A DNA stretch of 64,000 nt from Molossus alvarezi. Its lineage: Eukaryota > Chordata > Mammalia > Chiroptera > Molossidae. How positions within the stretch are numbered: the first letter of the stretch is position 1; the number at the start of each line of letters is the position of its first letter. The DNA lies in contig CM073887.1 of assembly GCA_037176705.1 (NCBI GenBank), positions 25,919,501 to 25,983,500 on the forward strand. Reading direction: 5' to 3'. The notes beneath the pieces are model-generated. The model was not told where the DNA came from. It was given only the letters and a program-made list of their open reading frames with translations, and did not search any database. A program made the translations under genes and the position numbers. Of this stretch, positions 22,466 to 33,971 are shown piece by piece.

Positions 22466-24612
22466 CCTTGTCTAAAGCATTTATTATAATATATTTCAAT
22501 CATATACTTAGAGGTCTGTATCTATTACTGTACTATCATCATCGTGATATAATAGATCATTTCATAGTCACCTCTTTATCCCTAGCACCTGGTATAGTGT
22601 CTCAAAGATAATTAGAAAGGAAAATGTTTGCCTCTGAAAAATATTAAACTGATTACGTCACATCCCTGATAAAATTCTAGGCTCTTTGAGCATATATAGA
22701 ATGTAGTCAATAAATATTTTTTAAATGCATGTTAGGATTTTAACATGCCTCTTTGTTGACAGATTAATAATCCCCCTTTATCTCTATCTTTCCTAGCTCA
22801 AACTTATTTAATTCATGTATTAATTCATGAAAAATTTATCAACACCTAATATATATCTGGCATTTGTAGGTGTTAACATTCTAACAAGGAAAACAGGATT
22901 TAAAACAAACATAAACACAAAAATAGATATTAGCAATGCAACAATGAGCATATATACTGAGTACTCTAACCAGCACAAGGGAGCAAATCCTGAGGGGGGG
23001 CATAGGAAACACTTTAGCAGTACTCAGTGTTGTACTTTGAAGCTGTAAAAAGGGGAAGAAAGGGAAAGAGAAGTTGTTTTGGCAAACGAAGCAGCATGAA
23101 TGAATTCAGAGTGACAGGAAACTACAAGGCATATGGGAGTAGAAGGTGTTTTGTAGAGGGTGAGGGGAGTCAAGTGCAATGCTTGCCTGGAGAGATGAGG
23201 CAAAGACAGGTTATGGCCAACTCTGCTCGTGACACCAAGAGGCTTGGGAATGCTCCTATAGGGGCTTACTTGGAGGGTAACAAGTAGAGGTGAGCCATGA
23301 TAAAATGTTTGTGTTGAACCAAACTGGTCCAAAGCAGTAAAATATGGCTGTGGTCATATTGTTTTCCTTCTATCCAGATGTAAATGCTAGAATATATCAG
23401 AAGAGTTTCATGGGTTTTGTTGCTTTTTCTGACTAATAAACACAGACTAAAGCTTTTTATGCATGCACATCACTTTTGCATTGTTCTCTTGGAATCTAAA
23501 TTCCTAGGGAGAAGGGAAGGTAGTGTTGTTGATGAATTACACTTGTCAATTGATTAATACCATGGTATGCACCCCATGACTTCTCAATTTAAATTAGTGG
23601 ATGCTCATGAAGTAATGTTCAGTAAATGTATATTTTAAATGCAACATGTTTTTCTGCTCACTCACCAGGCATGAAGGGTGTTTAGACCAACCACGTAGAT
23701 TTTTAGAAGTTCAACTGTAATAGAAAATTCTTTCTCAATTTTAAGTTGCATTTAAAGGGAACATAACCCACAAGGGTTATTTCCAAAACTCACATTTGAG
23801 GAAATTTATTATGCCTTGTGTTTGTTCAAACATGGTCTTCACTGCCTTCCACTTCGTATTTCTTTTTTCTCCTGGAAAATTCAATCTTGAATGTGCTGAG
23901 TCTAATAAATCAATTGTTTAATAAAACTGAAATGTTGAATAAGATAGTGGAAGGTCTCTATTGCTGAAGCCAGATAAGGAGAGCCTGGCCTTCTCATGTG
24001 TGACTAAGGACCACACTCCACACAAAGAAAGTGGACTGCAAACCTTCTCTCTCTAGATGGGAATCCCTCGTCATGAGTGATTTTTTTGGTATAGCTACCC
24101 CTACTAGACAGACCCTCCGATGTCACTTTTCTCTTATTGGGAGAGCTTTTTATTTACTCCTTCAGTTTAATAAAGCCAGGTTCACATGTGGGAAATCACA
24201 TTGTCTGATGTGTTGTCATACATGCCAGATAACAGAGTAAAAAGGTGGCATATTTCAGGTAAATGTCACCATCTTGGGCTCACCCTTACACTTACCAACT
24301 GTCCATGTATCTACCTGTAATATTCAGGAATCTAAGAGGAGGAAATATAGAGACATTTTCAGATAACAGGGAAGAAAATATTTGCAGGCAGAAATGGGAC
24401 CTGTTAGAAACTCGAAGCCCTGGTGAGATGAAAGCGACAGAGACTACAGACTCCACCAGAAGTCCTGGGGTTGGATCTCAGAGGCAGGCTGACGGAACTG
24501 TAGTTATTCCTGATGTAGTTGGACATCAGGGCAAAATGAACATAATGTTTTTACATCTTGGGACAGCTATTAGACTACTATATTGATAATGATGCTAGAA
24601 TACATAGACGAA
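22466..24612. other. intergenic, no gene recognised
   Basis: No coding region is supported. Sequence around 23,940-24,260 has an AATAAA in ttcagtttaataaagccagg and may be an unidentified LTR, but I cannot place its ends. Confidence 0.35.
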
Positions 24613-24627
24613 GAAACACATTTATTA

Positions 24628-24880
24628 TTATTATTATTTTATCCTCACCCGAGGACATTTTTCCACTTTTTGTACAGATAGAGTGGGAGGGAGAGAGAGG
24701 AAGAGAGAGAGAGAGAGAAACATCGATGTGAAAGGGACACATCGAGTGGCTGCCACCTGCACGACCAACCAGGGCCGGGGACAAACTGCAACCGAGGTAC
24801 ATGCCCTTAGCGGGAACTGAACCCGGGTCTCTCCGAACCGCAGGCCGACACTCTAACCACTGAGCCAAACTGGCCAGGGT
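24628..24880 (-). mobile_element. Ves SINE, young copy
   Basis: A complete minus-strand Ves SINE with its tRNA-like head at 24,840-24,880 (gagccaaactggccagggt). Perfect 15-bp TSDs gaaacacatttatta lie at 24,613-24,627 and 24,881-24,895. Confidence 0.93.
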
Positions 24881-24919
24881 GAAACACATTTATTAAGTCA
24901 ATTCTGTTTATAGTGTTCA

Positions 24920-25570
24920 GAGCCTCTATATCTCTATTGGTTGCTTTTTACATAGTTCTACCAATTTTTGAGAAGGTCATTAAAATCTACAATCATTAAT
25001 ATAAATTTTTCCATTTTTTTCTTTAATTTCTGTCAATTTTAGTTTTATGAAAGGTTCACTTTTACTGATTTTAGTGTACAAACTCAGACCTCCTTAAATT
25101 AAGCTTACTGTTTGTATGGTATAACTTTTTCCATCCGTTTATTCTAATATATCTATGTCTTTACGTAAAGCAACTATGTGCTAGAAACAAAAAATAATGT
25201 CTTCTTTTATATGAAAATATCTTTTCTCATTTTTCATTCTTGAAGGCTGTTTTCACAAGACTATGGAATCCCGGGTTGATTACTTTTCTCCTAGCACTTT
25301 AAAGATGGTTATCAACTCTTCTGGTCTCCACTGTTTTTCATAAAATTCTATAATCATTTGGATAATTGTTTCAGTATACTTAATGTGATTTTTCTCTGAT
25401 GGCTTTCGAGATTTTCTCTTTATCATTGGTTTTCAAAGTTAATCATGTAACTAGGCACGGTATAGGCATGGTATCCTTTGTATGTATTCTGCTTGACATT
25501 TGTTTAAATTTTCAGATATGTAAATTTATATCATTCACCCCAGCAATTTGCAGGTTGGAGTATAAATTAC
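24920..25570 (-). mobile_element. Old L1 (L1M-type) fragment
   Basis: On the plus strand, ctctattggttgctttttac, gtatggtataactttttcca and ttcttgaaggctgttttcac blocks look like the reverse complement of an old mammalian L1. It is highly diverged and no ORF2 frame survives. Confidence 0.5.
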
Positions 25571-25761
25571 ATAGTTACCCTCTGTATGAAGAGCAGTTGG
25601 AAGGAATGGAGATTTTAAAAAATCTGTAGATGAGAATTGGGGAAACTAGGAAGAAAGCAATGTATTAGGGGGCTGATTTCAAACAATAAGGACTATTACA
25701 CAGAAGAGAAATTAAACTTCTCTGCATTGCCAGTGGGTAGAATTAAAATATAAACTGTAGC

Positions 25762-26010
25762 CCTGGCCAATTTGGCTCAGCGGTTAGAGCATCGGCCTGT
25801 GGTCCAGAGAGACCTGGGTTCGGTTCCCGCTAAGGGCGTGTATTTTGGTTGCAGTTTGTCCCCAGCCCTGGTTGGTCGTTTGGGTGGCAGCCACTTGATA
25901 TGTCCCTTTCACATCAATGTTTCTCTCTCTTGCTCTCCCTCCCACTCTACCTGAACAAAAAAATGGAAAAATGTCCTCAGGTGAGGATTAAAAAAAATAT
26001 ATATATATAT
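25762..26010 (+). mobile_element. Ves SINE with unusual tail
   Basis: A plus-strand Ves SINE: head ccctggccaatttggctcag, B-box-like ggttcggttcccgctaaggg, terminal cctcaggtgaggatt. Its A-rich tail runs into (TA)n at 25,996-26,011, followed by a C-rich stretch and another (TA)n to about 26,053. I see no convincing TSD. Confidence 0.85.
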
Positions 26011-26065
26011 ATCTCCCGGCCCTGCCCCCCCCCCAATATATATATATATATATACACACACACTG
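25996..26065. repeat. (TA)n - C-rich - (TA)n(CA)n tract
   Basis: Two (TA)n blocks flank tctcccggccctgccccccc, and the second passes into ACACACAC. The C-rich centre resembles part of the Ves/L1 pyrimidine region but is too short to place. Confidence 0.8.
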
Positions 26066-26493
26066 TATAAGAAGAGATATTTTAACTTTGAAAAGAGAAC
26101 TTCTCATACATTAAAACTCTTTGAAGATAGAGTAGGCATCCCAAATTGAAGTGAGCTCCCTGTCACTAGGAGGGTAATAAAAGACATTACAGTTCTTCAG
26201 TGTGGATGCTGTAGGAAGAATTCAAATATCAGATGTATGGTGAATTTTTATCTTTCCCAAACCTTATTATATTCTTATGATAGTTAGGTTTTGAACCATG
26301 TGGAGAATCAGAAAAGGATTGAGGAATAGAGAGGAAATGATTGTCAGGAATTATGTAAAGGCAGTCGCTGGAACAAATAGTTGAAAACATTTAAGTATTT
26401 TCATGTTCTCATCTGTTATGAATCAAAATGTACTATTTGTAGTTCCTATGCTGCTTCCTTTACTAAGTATTGTAAAAATCTTGCCAAATACAT

Positions 26494-26697
26494 TTTAGTC
26501 TTATTTATTGATGTTAGAGAGAGAGGAAGGAAGAGGAAGATAGAAACAGTGATGAGAGAGAGCATTATTGGCTGCCTCCTGCATGCCTCCTACTGGGGAT
26601 CGGGCCCACAACCTGGACATGTGCCCTGACTGGAAATCAAATCGGCGACCTCTTGGTGCATGGGTCAATGCTCAACCACTATGCCACACTGGCTGGA
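26494..26697 (-). mobile_element. Ves SINE, older subfamily
   Basis: A minus-strand Ves SINE of the cctcttggtgcatgggtc head type, with its head ending at cacactggctgg. The 98-codon frame overlapping it is repeat-derived. TSDs are not clear. Confidence 0.85.
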
Positions 26698-27059
26698 CCA
26701 TTTTGCATAAAACGAATACTCTGAAGTGCAGAAAGATTCTTTTCATTTATACAGTCCATCTGATGTCCTCTATTAGAACAGACGGCTCTGCCGTCTGTCT
26801 GGGACAGCAGAGCCTGGCTGGGAGAAGGCTCCCAGGTACTGTCTCTCTGTGGACAGTAGAATGAGAAGTTGGAAAATCTAAGGCTTTCTGTTGCCTTTAC
26901 ATCTGTATCTATTAGCATGCTTTCAGGAACAAGGAGCAGAATTCAACTAAACAATAAATAAACAGAAATCTGCCCTATGGATGCCTAAAGCCACAGACAG
27001 TCCTGAGCCCCATATACACTATGTTTTTTTCTATACATACTACCTATGATAAAGTTTAA

Positions 27060-28260
27060 TTTATAATTAGGCACTTACTGTGTATTTACTATGTTGCACA
27101 TCAACAAGTCCAGAGTAAAACAGTTACAGGTGTGGCAGATTCCGTGCTAACACTGTCAGGTATCCAGGGTGAATTGTCTGTGATTCTTCCTGACGTTCCT
27201 TTCATGGCTGCACCTAGCTGAACAAACGACCATGTGCAAACAACCATGTAAGCTGGCCGAAGCAGCTGCATGAGCATTGAAAGAGTTAATAATGTTTTAA
27301 CAAAATTAAACTCCATTCTGACCAGTTACTCCTGCACGTAAACACCCGAGTAGTTTTCTAAAAAAAAAAAAAACCCTGGGACTGGAACCCAGAGAAAACA
27401 TAAGGATAAGGGATTAACGGTGGCCTTGGAAAACTTGGAGGGACAATAAAAAGAGAAAGATTAATGGTGGCCCTGACCTCCGCTGAGGCAGACTCCTCCC
27501 TCACCGCTGAGACAGCTTGTATCAGCCCTGGCAGCAAAAAGCGGTGCCAAGAGAATGTGGGGTTTTTTTAAATGTAGGTTTTTGGGTTTTTTTTTGTAGT
27601 TTCTGTAGTTTGTACCTATAGAAGCCAGAAAACAAAACAAACTGGTGCTGAGCCCTTTTCTGCTTGGCCCGCCTGCACCCAGGCATATGCATAAAGCCAT
27701 TTTGCTCTGCACTGGCCTTGCGCTGTGGACATGATCTCCCGTCGGCTCATACCTTTTAGATATAGATATTGTTCTCACATGATAATGTCTAAAGGCAGAA
27801 AACAGTGTAAATCCACGTGTTGTGTTACTTATTAAGAGAGAGCGAAGCTTTCCTAGAAGCCCCACGGCAGATTAGGCAACAACAGACCACTCATTGGACG
27901 TTACCCAGGTCACCTGGCCTGTTTCTTTTCAATACGGCCTCGTCCCCTGGGGCAGGAAATGGGTTAATAAAGCTTTGCAGTCTCCAAGGGGGCACAGGCC
28001 CCATGTATCTACTTCAGATATGGCTAAGAAGGATAAGGGACAAAGAACAAACCCCCAGGGGTGTAAGATTAACGCCTCTAAAACGATGGATAAAGACTTC
28101 CTCCCTGCGAGTAGGCCCAGTGTCTACTTAGGTACAGTCATTTCTGCTGTGTCAAAAGTACGCATTCCTAAAATCCACTGCACTGTGCAAAATCCTGCAA
28201 TAAACTCAGGGCTACGGGGAAAATGAGGCTGGGGCACAACACTCAAAACTTTTGCCAGTG
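27060..28260. other. unassigned moderately GC-rich block
   Basis: Higher in GC than its surroundings, with several 70-130-codon frames on both strands that resemble no protein I know. Short poly(A)/poly(T) runs (27,360 and 27,580) and AATAAA-type signals (27,447; 27,686 region; 27,966; 28,200) suggest one or more LTRs, but I cannot identify paired ends. Confidence 0.3.
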
Positions 28261-28878
28261 ACATATGAAAAATAAAAAGATAAGAACCTGATAAAAATGG
28301 CAACAGTTTTACACATAAGGAATCATAATGCAACAGTAAATTCAGCACGTTGCTCTAGACATGTGCTTCTATAAGTGGGCCTTGGAAGGGTTGCAGCTTG
28401 TGAAGTTTTTTGTTTGTTTTTTTTTAAGGGAAAAAATATTACTACTCAAGATCATGGCTAAGTTTGGGGGTACAAAGGAGATTTGGGGATTCTAGTAAAT
28501 ATTGTATTTGTAGACATAGTTGGTGGTTACAACAGTGTGTTCGCTTTGGGATAATTCATTGAGATGTATCCTTACAATTGGTGGTGTCTTTTTATGAATG
28601 TATTATTTGAAATAAAAAATTAATTTTAGAAAAGAGAAGCTTTATCTCCAAAATTCTCCTTCTTCTACTTACATGTACTTAACGCAAATACAAATATATT
28701 TGTTTTATCTTATACAGGAAGCAAGTGACTTCCACTGAGTATGTATATCTGGAGGCATGAGCTGGGTCTTGTTTTCCTCTGGCTAAAGATATTTGGTTCC
28801 GAACACTAAATTTGAAGGGAAGAAAATCCTTACCTGTCACTCATCTCCTTGTGGTTCAGTTGTAAAAAATAATTTGGA

Positions 28879-29053
28879 CCCCTGGCTGGTGTGGCTCATT
28901 TGGTGGAGCATCATCCCACACACCAAGAGGTCACCGGATTGATTCCTGGGTCAAGGTGCCATTCCCAGGAGGGCACTTGTAGGAGGAAGCCAATCAATGT
29001 TCTCTCTCTCCCTCTTTCTTTCTCTCTAAAATCAATAAAAACTTATTAAAAAT
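28879..29053 (+). mobile_element. Ves SINE, older subfamily
   Basis: A plus-strand Ves SINE (cctggctggtgtggctcatt head, caccaagaggtcaccgg box) with an 11-bp TSD aataatttgga at 28,868-28,878 and 29,054-29,064. Confidence 0.88.
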
Positions 29054-29289
29054 AATAATTTGGAGGAAAAAAAATCAGTGAGTATATAGCATACTTTTTT
29101 TCATGGACAAACAGCAAATTCAGAATGGAGAAATCACAACTTCAAAAACTTTGGTAAGAATGGAAAATGTAGTCTTCATTAATCTGTAGAAAAAACAAAA
29201 TTAAATATTGCTAACTCAGATTTCAATAATCTGTGATAAGAGTGACAGTAATAGGGAATATTTTTGAACCTTCACCATACATCATATAC

Positions 29290-29850
29290 TGTATAAATTA
29301 TCTGTAGCTGCCTAACAGTATTAACACAGACTTGGCAAGTTAAAAAAGCACACATGTATAATCTCAGTTTCTGGGGGTCAGAGTCTGGGCATGGTTTAAT
29401 AAGGTTTTTTGCTGGAGGGTCTCCAAGAGTCGCAACCAAGGTATCAACCAGGGCTGTGGATGCATCTGAGGATTAACTGCAGAAGGATCTGATTTCAAGC
29501 CCTCACGGCTGCTGGCATTATTTAGTTCCCTGTAGGCTGATGAATTTAGAGCCTCAGTTTCTCACTGGCTGTGGGCCTGAGTTCCTTGCTATGTGGGGCT
29601 TCCCAATATGGCCACTTGCTTCCTCAGAGACAGAGGAAGAGTTTCCTCTCAAAAGGAATGTCACAGTCTCATATAATCACAGACATGTAATCATACTCTC
29701 ATCACCCTTGCTGTATATACTCAGTTGGCCAGAAGCAAGTCAAAGGTCCTACCCACACTAAAGAGGAGGGTATCATACAAGGCCATAAATGCCTTGGTGG
29801 GCATTATGGGGGTAAATTTAGAGCCCATCTTCCATATATACAAAATCTAT
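29290..29850. mobile_element. Old interspersed repeat, LTR-like, family unresolved
   Basis: The series tctgtagctgcctaacagta, tctcagtttctgggggtcag, ctgtggatgcatctgaggat, ttccctgtaggctgatgaat is typical of an abundant old mammalian LTR or DNA element. I cannot name the family from sequence alone. Confidence 0.35.
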
Positions 29851-29859
29851 TTCCATAGG

Positions 29860-30000
29860 TTATCTCATTCATGCTTCACAATAGCTCTGTAATGTAAGTA
29901 CCGTAAATGCCCCTATTTTACAAATGAGGAAACTCTGGTCCTAGGAAGGTTAAATAATGTGTCCATCTATATGTGTTGGAGCTGTGAGTCAAATAGAGGC
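29860..30000 (-). mobile_element. MIR-like SINE
   Basis: Contains ttttacaaatgaggaaactc and gaaggttaaataatgtgtcc, the MIR core read from the complementary strand. Confidence 0.65.
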
Positions 30001-30398
30001 ACCCAGAAATTAAAGTTACTTGTCTTTATTGGGTTAAGGCTTAATATTTCATAATTAATAAAATGTCATAGTAAAGGATATTACAAAAGGGGAAAATCTT
30101 TTCAACTACCTTAGAAAAATATATTTTAATAGATTATTAATATACTTATTCCATATTATTCTTTTCTATCCAAAGGAGTAGTATATGCCTTCTCATGATT
30201 AAAAAATAAAATTCAGTTTGTTGAGTGATTTGTACTATGTTAATAAAAAACACAGATTTCTAGTATTTTATTCACATATTCACATTGGTTACAAGAGTGT
30301 GTATTTCAGTGATATAGTTTCACATATCAAAGATATATTTAAACCCAGAGATTGAACTCCATTAAAATGTTCACAAACTGAGTTATTTTTTATTACTT

Positions 30399-30631
30399 TT
30401 TTTTTTATCCTCACCCAAGGACATTGTTCCATTTTTTATTCAGATAGAGCAGGAGGGAGAGAGAGAGAAACATCAATGTGAAAGGGACACATGGAGTGGC
30501 CACCACCTGCACAACCCAGCCAGGGCCGGGGACAAACTGCAGCGGAGGTACATGCCCTTAGCGGGAACCGAACCTGGGTCTCTGTGAACCGCAGGCCAAC
30601 GCTCTAAGTGCTGAGCCAAACCGGCCAGGGC
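30399..30631 (-). mobile_element. Ves SINE
   Basis: A minus-strand Ves SINE with its head at 30,610-30,631 (gagccaaaccggccagggc). An 11-bp TSD ttttatYactt with one mismatch lies at 30,388-30,398 and 30,632-30,642. Confidence 0.9.
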
Positions 30632-30657
30632 TTTTATCACTTCTTAAAAAGGAAAAT

Positions 30658-30659
<2 letters not shown>

Positions 30660-30691
<32 letters not shown>
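30660..30691. repeat. (GA)n simple repeat
   Basis: A run of GA units with one AA interruption, just beyond the Ves SINE. Confidence 0.9.
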
Positions 30692-31239
30692 TATGACCTG
30701 ATCCTAAGTGTTTTTTCACGAATGAGTGTAGGCTGGATCGAAAGGGGGTGACAACACACAGGGACCTCTTCAGTCATGAGAAGTAAATTCTTACCAGGTT
30801 ATCCATTTGAGTGCTATGAAATATAAAAGAAATGACAGAAAGTGAGGCCTTAGTAAACGAAATCATACCTGTTGCAAAACACTCAGTTTATCAAGGTACA
30901 ACACTCGTTAGTGGATAGTTTGCAGTATTTTACCCAAATAACTATTCACAGAATGTGATGATCCCTAGGTTAACCCTATCTTTCACTGACAGAAAGTATT
31001 GCTGGGGAGCATGTATATTGGCAAGACACAGAGAAAGATTGTCTATTTAAATTTGAAAAATATTTTATAAATTAGTAGCATTACCAAAAATATCAGCATT
31101 ATGTTAAACCATGAGTGATAGCTTACATATCACTGAAAGTAAATCTCGAATGGGTTATAAATGATCTGCTCAAGTGGCCAGAGCAAATTAAAAACATAGC
31201 CAGGATTTAAACCCTGACCATTGGACTCAGTAAAACCTT

Positions 31240-31432
31240 CATCCAGAGCTTCTCAGCCCTGGTGGTACTCACTGGGATCACCTGGACAACCTCGAAAAAC
31301 TGCAAATACTTTGGCCATATATGAGATTAATATATTGCAATCCCAGGGCTTGGAACTCAGGCGTTTATATATATTTTTAAAGTACTCCAGGGGATTCTAA
31401 TGTACAATGAGGGTCGAAAAGCCTGGTTTTAT
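31240..31432. mobile_element. MER5A-like hAT-Charlie MITE
   Basis: Contains cagagcttctcagccctgg, actgggatcacctggacaac and aggggattctaatgtacaat, matching the MER5A layout with decayed inverted ends. Confidence 0.65.
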
Positions 31433-31695
31433 GCTATATATTTTCTTATTCATACCACTAAATTTTAGTACACTCGAATTCTCTTAGCTGTGTTTCCTTT
31501 TCTCCTGTTTTATTGTTTGTTTGTTTTTGTTTTCTAAATTTCATAGTTAAAAGGACTACATATTGTGTATTTGGGAAACTATAGTCATTCCGTTAAGCCA
31601 CAGACACAAATTGTCATGGAAACCTATCCATGGTAAATAAGAAACAGAATGTGCTTTTTTCTTTTTAAAGCCATACCATTTAGTTTAGTTCTGTA

Positions 31696-31997
31696 AAAAA
31701 TGTATCCTTATTGTTGAAAGAATTACATATGTCCCTCTTCTATTCCCCCATCGACACCCTCCTCCTCACTCCCCCCGGCCCCCCCCTTCCCTGCACTATT
31801 GTCTGTGTTCATTGGTTAAGCATATATGCGTGGAAGTTCTTTGGTTTATCTCTTCCTACCTCCCCTCCCACTTCCTTCTGAGGTTAGTCCCCTGTTCCCT
31901 ACTTCCATGTCTCTGCATCTATCTTGTTCATCACTTTATTTTGTTCATTAGATTCCACATATAAGTGAGATCATGTGATACTTGTCTTTCTCTGACA
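31696..31997 (-). mobile_element. L1 3' UTR fragment
   Basis: Reverse complement of a bat L1 3' end: tccttattgttgaaagaatt, cactattgtctgtgttcatt, tggtttatctcttcctacc, ttccacatataagtgagatc. It shares these blocks with the L1 copies at 50.4 kb and 54.8 kb. The element is 5'-truncated. Confidence 0.8.
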
Positions 31998-32615
31998 CCA
32001 TTTAGTTATGATTGATTTGGTTCTACACCCTTTGTGTTCTTTAAAGGACAGATTTCATTTCTCCTGGAGCCTGAATTTACGCCAGTAACATGGATTTTTT
32101 TTCTAACTGCAGTGCTCATGTGTTCTAATAAATGTTTTAATGCCTCACAAAACAAGGATTTATTTAAACTGTCCAAATCATTTTTGGATTACGTACAATT
32201 TAATCATTTGCCGAAATGTCAGCACAAGCTGCAATTTTAGGGCATCTTGAGGTAGTTTATCTCATTTCTGAGCATTAGATGAAAAGGTTTTTCTGGCTTA
32301 CTGATAAGAATTTTACATTGATCTTATTTAAGAAAACTCTAGTTTAGATCATGGGAATAGTAATTTCTAGCTATCATTGGTGTTGAAGCAACTAAGAACC
32401 AAGTTTGCCTTAATTAACTTCAGATACAAATTAACTAGCATATGTTACCAATTACTATGCCAGCTACTTTTACCTTATTATCTCATTTATTTCTCACAAA
32501 TATTTTATTCCTATTTTTCAAAGGTATTGTTTCTATTTTATGGAAACATAGGTTCTCCTACCTGGTGAGTGACAGATATCTTGACAGGGATATTTGGAGT
32601 AGCATAGGCTATACT

Positions 32616-32657
<42 letters not shown>

Positions 32658-33680
32658 ATTCCTATTTTTGAATCTGTTTTACATCTTCAGATCGAGTCTA
32701 CTTCACTAAGTACACAGTCTAAGAAAATACTTTAATCATGTAAAAATATAAAGGAAGACTGTGGAGGAAAATAAATTTTGGGACTTGAAACTATGCTGAC
32801 CCATTCTATGGAGAAAAAAAAAAGTTTTCCTCTGTCCTTAAAACCTCTGAGACATAGCCATAGTAAAAAAGGATCCTAAGAAGCAGAGGAAGAAGTCTCT
32901 GGAAGGGTCTGTTTGACCAAGTACAATTTGGAAAGTTCAAGAGAAATAAGGCGATTAACTAACTTTCTGATATTCAGGTACTGCTGTGATTTAAATAATT
33001 ACCTACCATAAAAATACTAAATTTGGCCACAACTAATTTTTATTCATTGTGATTATTTTATTACAAGGAAGTCAAATTGCACAGACTAACACTGAGTTAT
33101 TCTGAAACTATTCCCTAAAAGATATAAAATATGTAAATCTTTAAAAATGGATTTGAATCTTGATCTTCCGCATGAAAGGGAAGAGATACCGTGTTCTATC
33201 TCAATTAGCGGGAGGGTCTTGTACAGAATATGACTGAAGTGTGCAGCACTAATTTTAGAGTATCATTAAGGCAAATTTGGTTAACCAAGTACCGTTTGCA
33301 GATAAACAAAGTGTGATATTCACATTATAATCCCCAGGAGTTTGAAGAAAGAAAAAGAACTGATGTCAAGTTCTGTAAAATCTGCTGAAGGAATTGTTTT
33401 ACAGAGGGGAAAAGCAATTAGTGAAGAGTGCATTACTTTAAAAGTTTTTAAGCTGAAGAGAAAATAAGATTGACCTAGGTGACCTTTAATTAAACCCCAA
33501 TCAAGAAAATAGTTCTATCTGCATTAAGAACAACCTCAGCTCTGCTGTTTGATCATAGCTCTTCATATCTAAATTTACAACCTTGTCTTCGTTCTGTTTT
33601 GCTCAGTATTACTGAGAAGCTGGAGAGATATTTTTGCTTCATAGGTAACTAGTAGATTTTAATGTTGGTGAAGACAGTTA
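31998..33680. other. intergenic, no gene recognised
   Basis: AT-rich. A (TA)n microsatellite lies at about 32,621-32,653 (about 16 units). No coding region is seen. Confidence 0.5.
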
Positions 33681-33971
33681 CAGTTGATCCTTGAACAGCT
33701 AGGGTTTGAACTGCATGGGTCCACTTAAACGGAGAGGTTTTTTTCCTTCTTTTAAATACCTATACATTTACTATATGTATTGATCTACACCATTTTATTT
33801 CAGTGACTTGAGCATTTGCAGACTTTGGTATCCACTGAGTCCTGGAACCAAGCCCCTGCAGATACTGAGGGCAACTTAAGTTTTAGTTTTAGGGGACTCA
33901 AAAATTACATGTGGATTTTTGACTGCCTGGGGATGGGTTCCCCTAATCACTGTGTTGTTCAAGGGTAACTG
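33681..33971. mobile_element. Tigger/pogo-like nonautonomous DNA transposon
   Basis: The left end cagttgatccttgaacagc and the right end gttgttcaagggtaactg are inverted repeats. The left end is preceded by TA. The internal tttgaactgcatgggtccac and ctggggatgggttcccctaa blocks match a common mammalian Tigger-type element. It has no transposase. Confidence 0.75.

Noticed and set aside
27461..27865. 134-codon minus-strand frame
   Set aside because: No homology recognised, no splice context, and overlapping frames on the other strand. Probably chance in a GC-richer repeat block.
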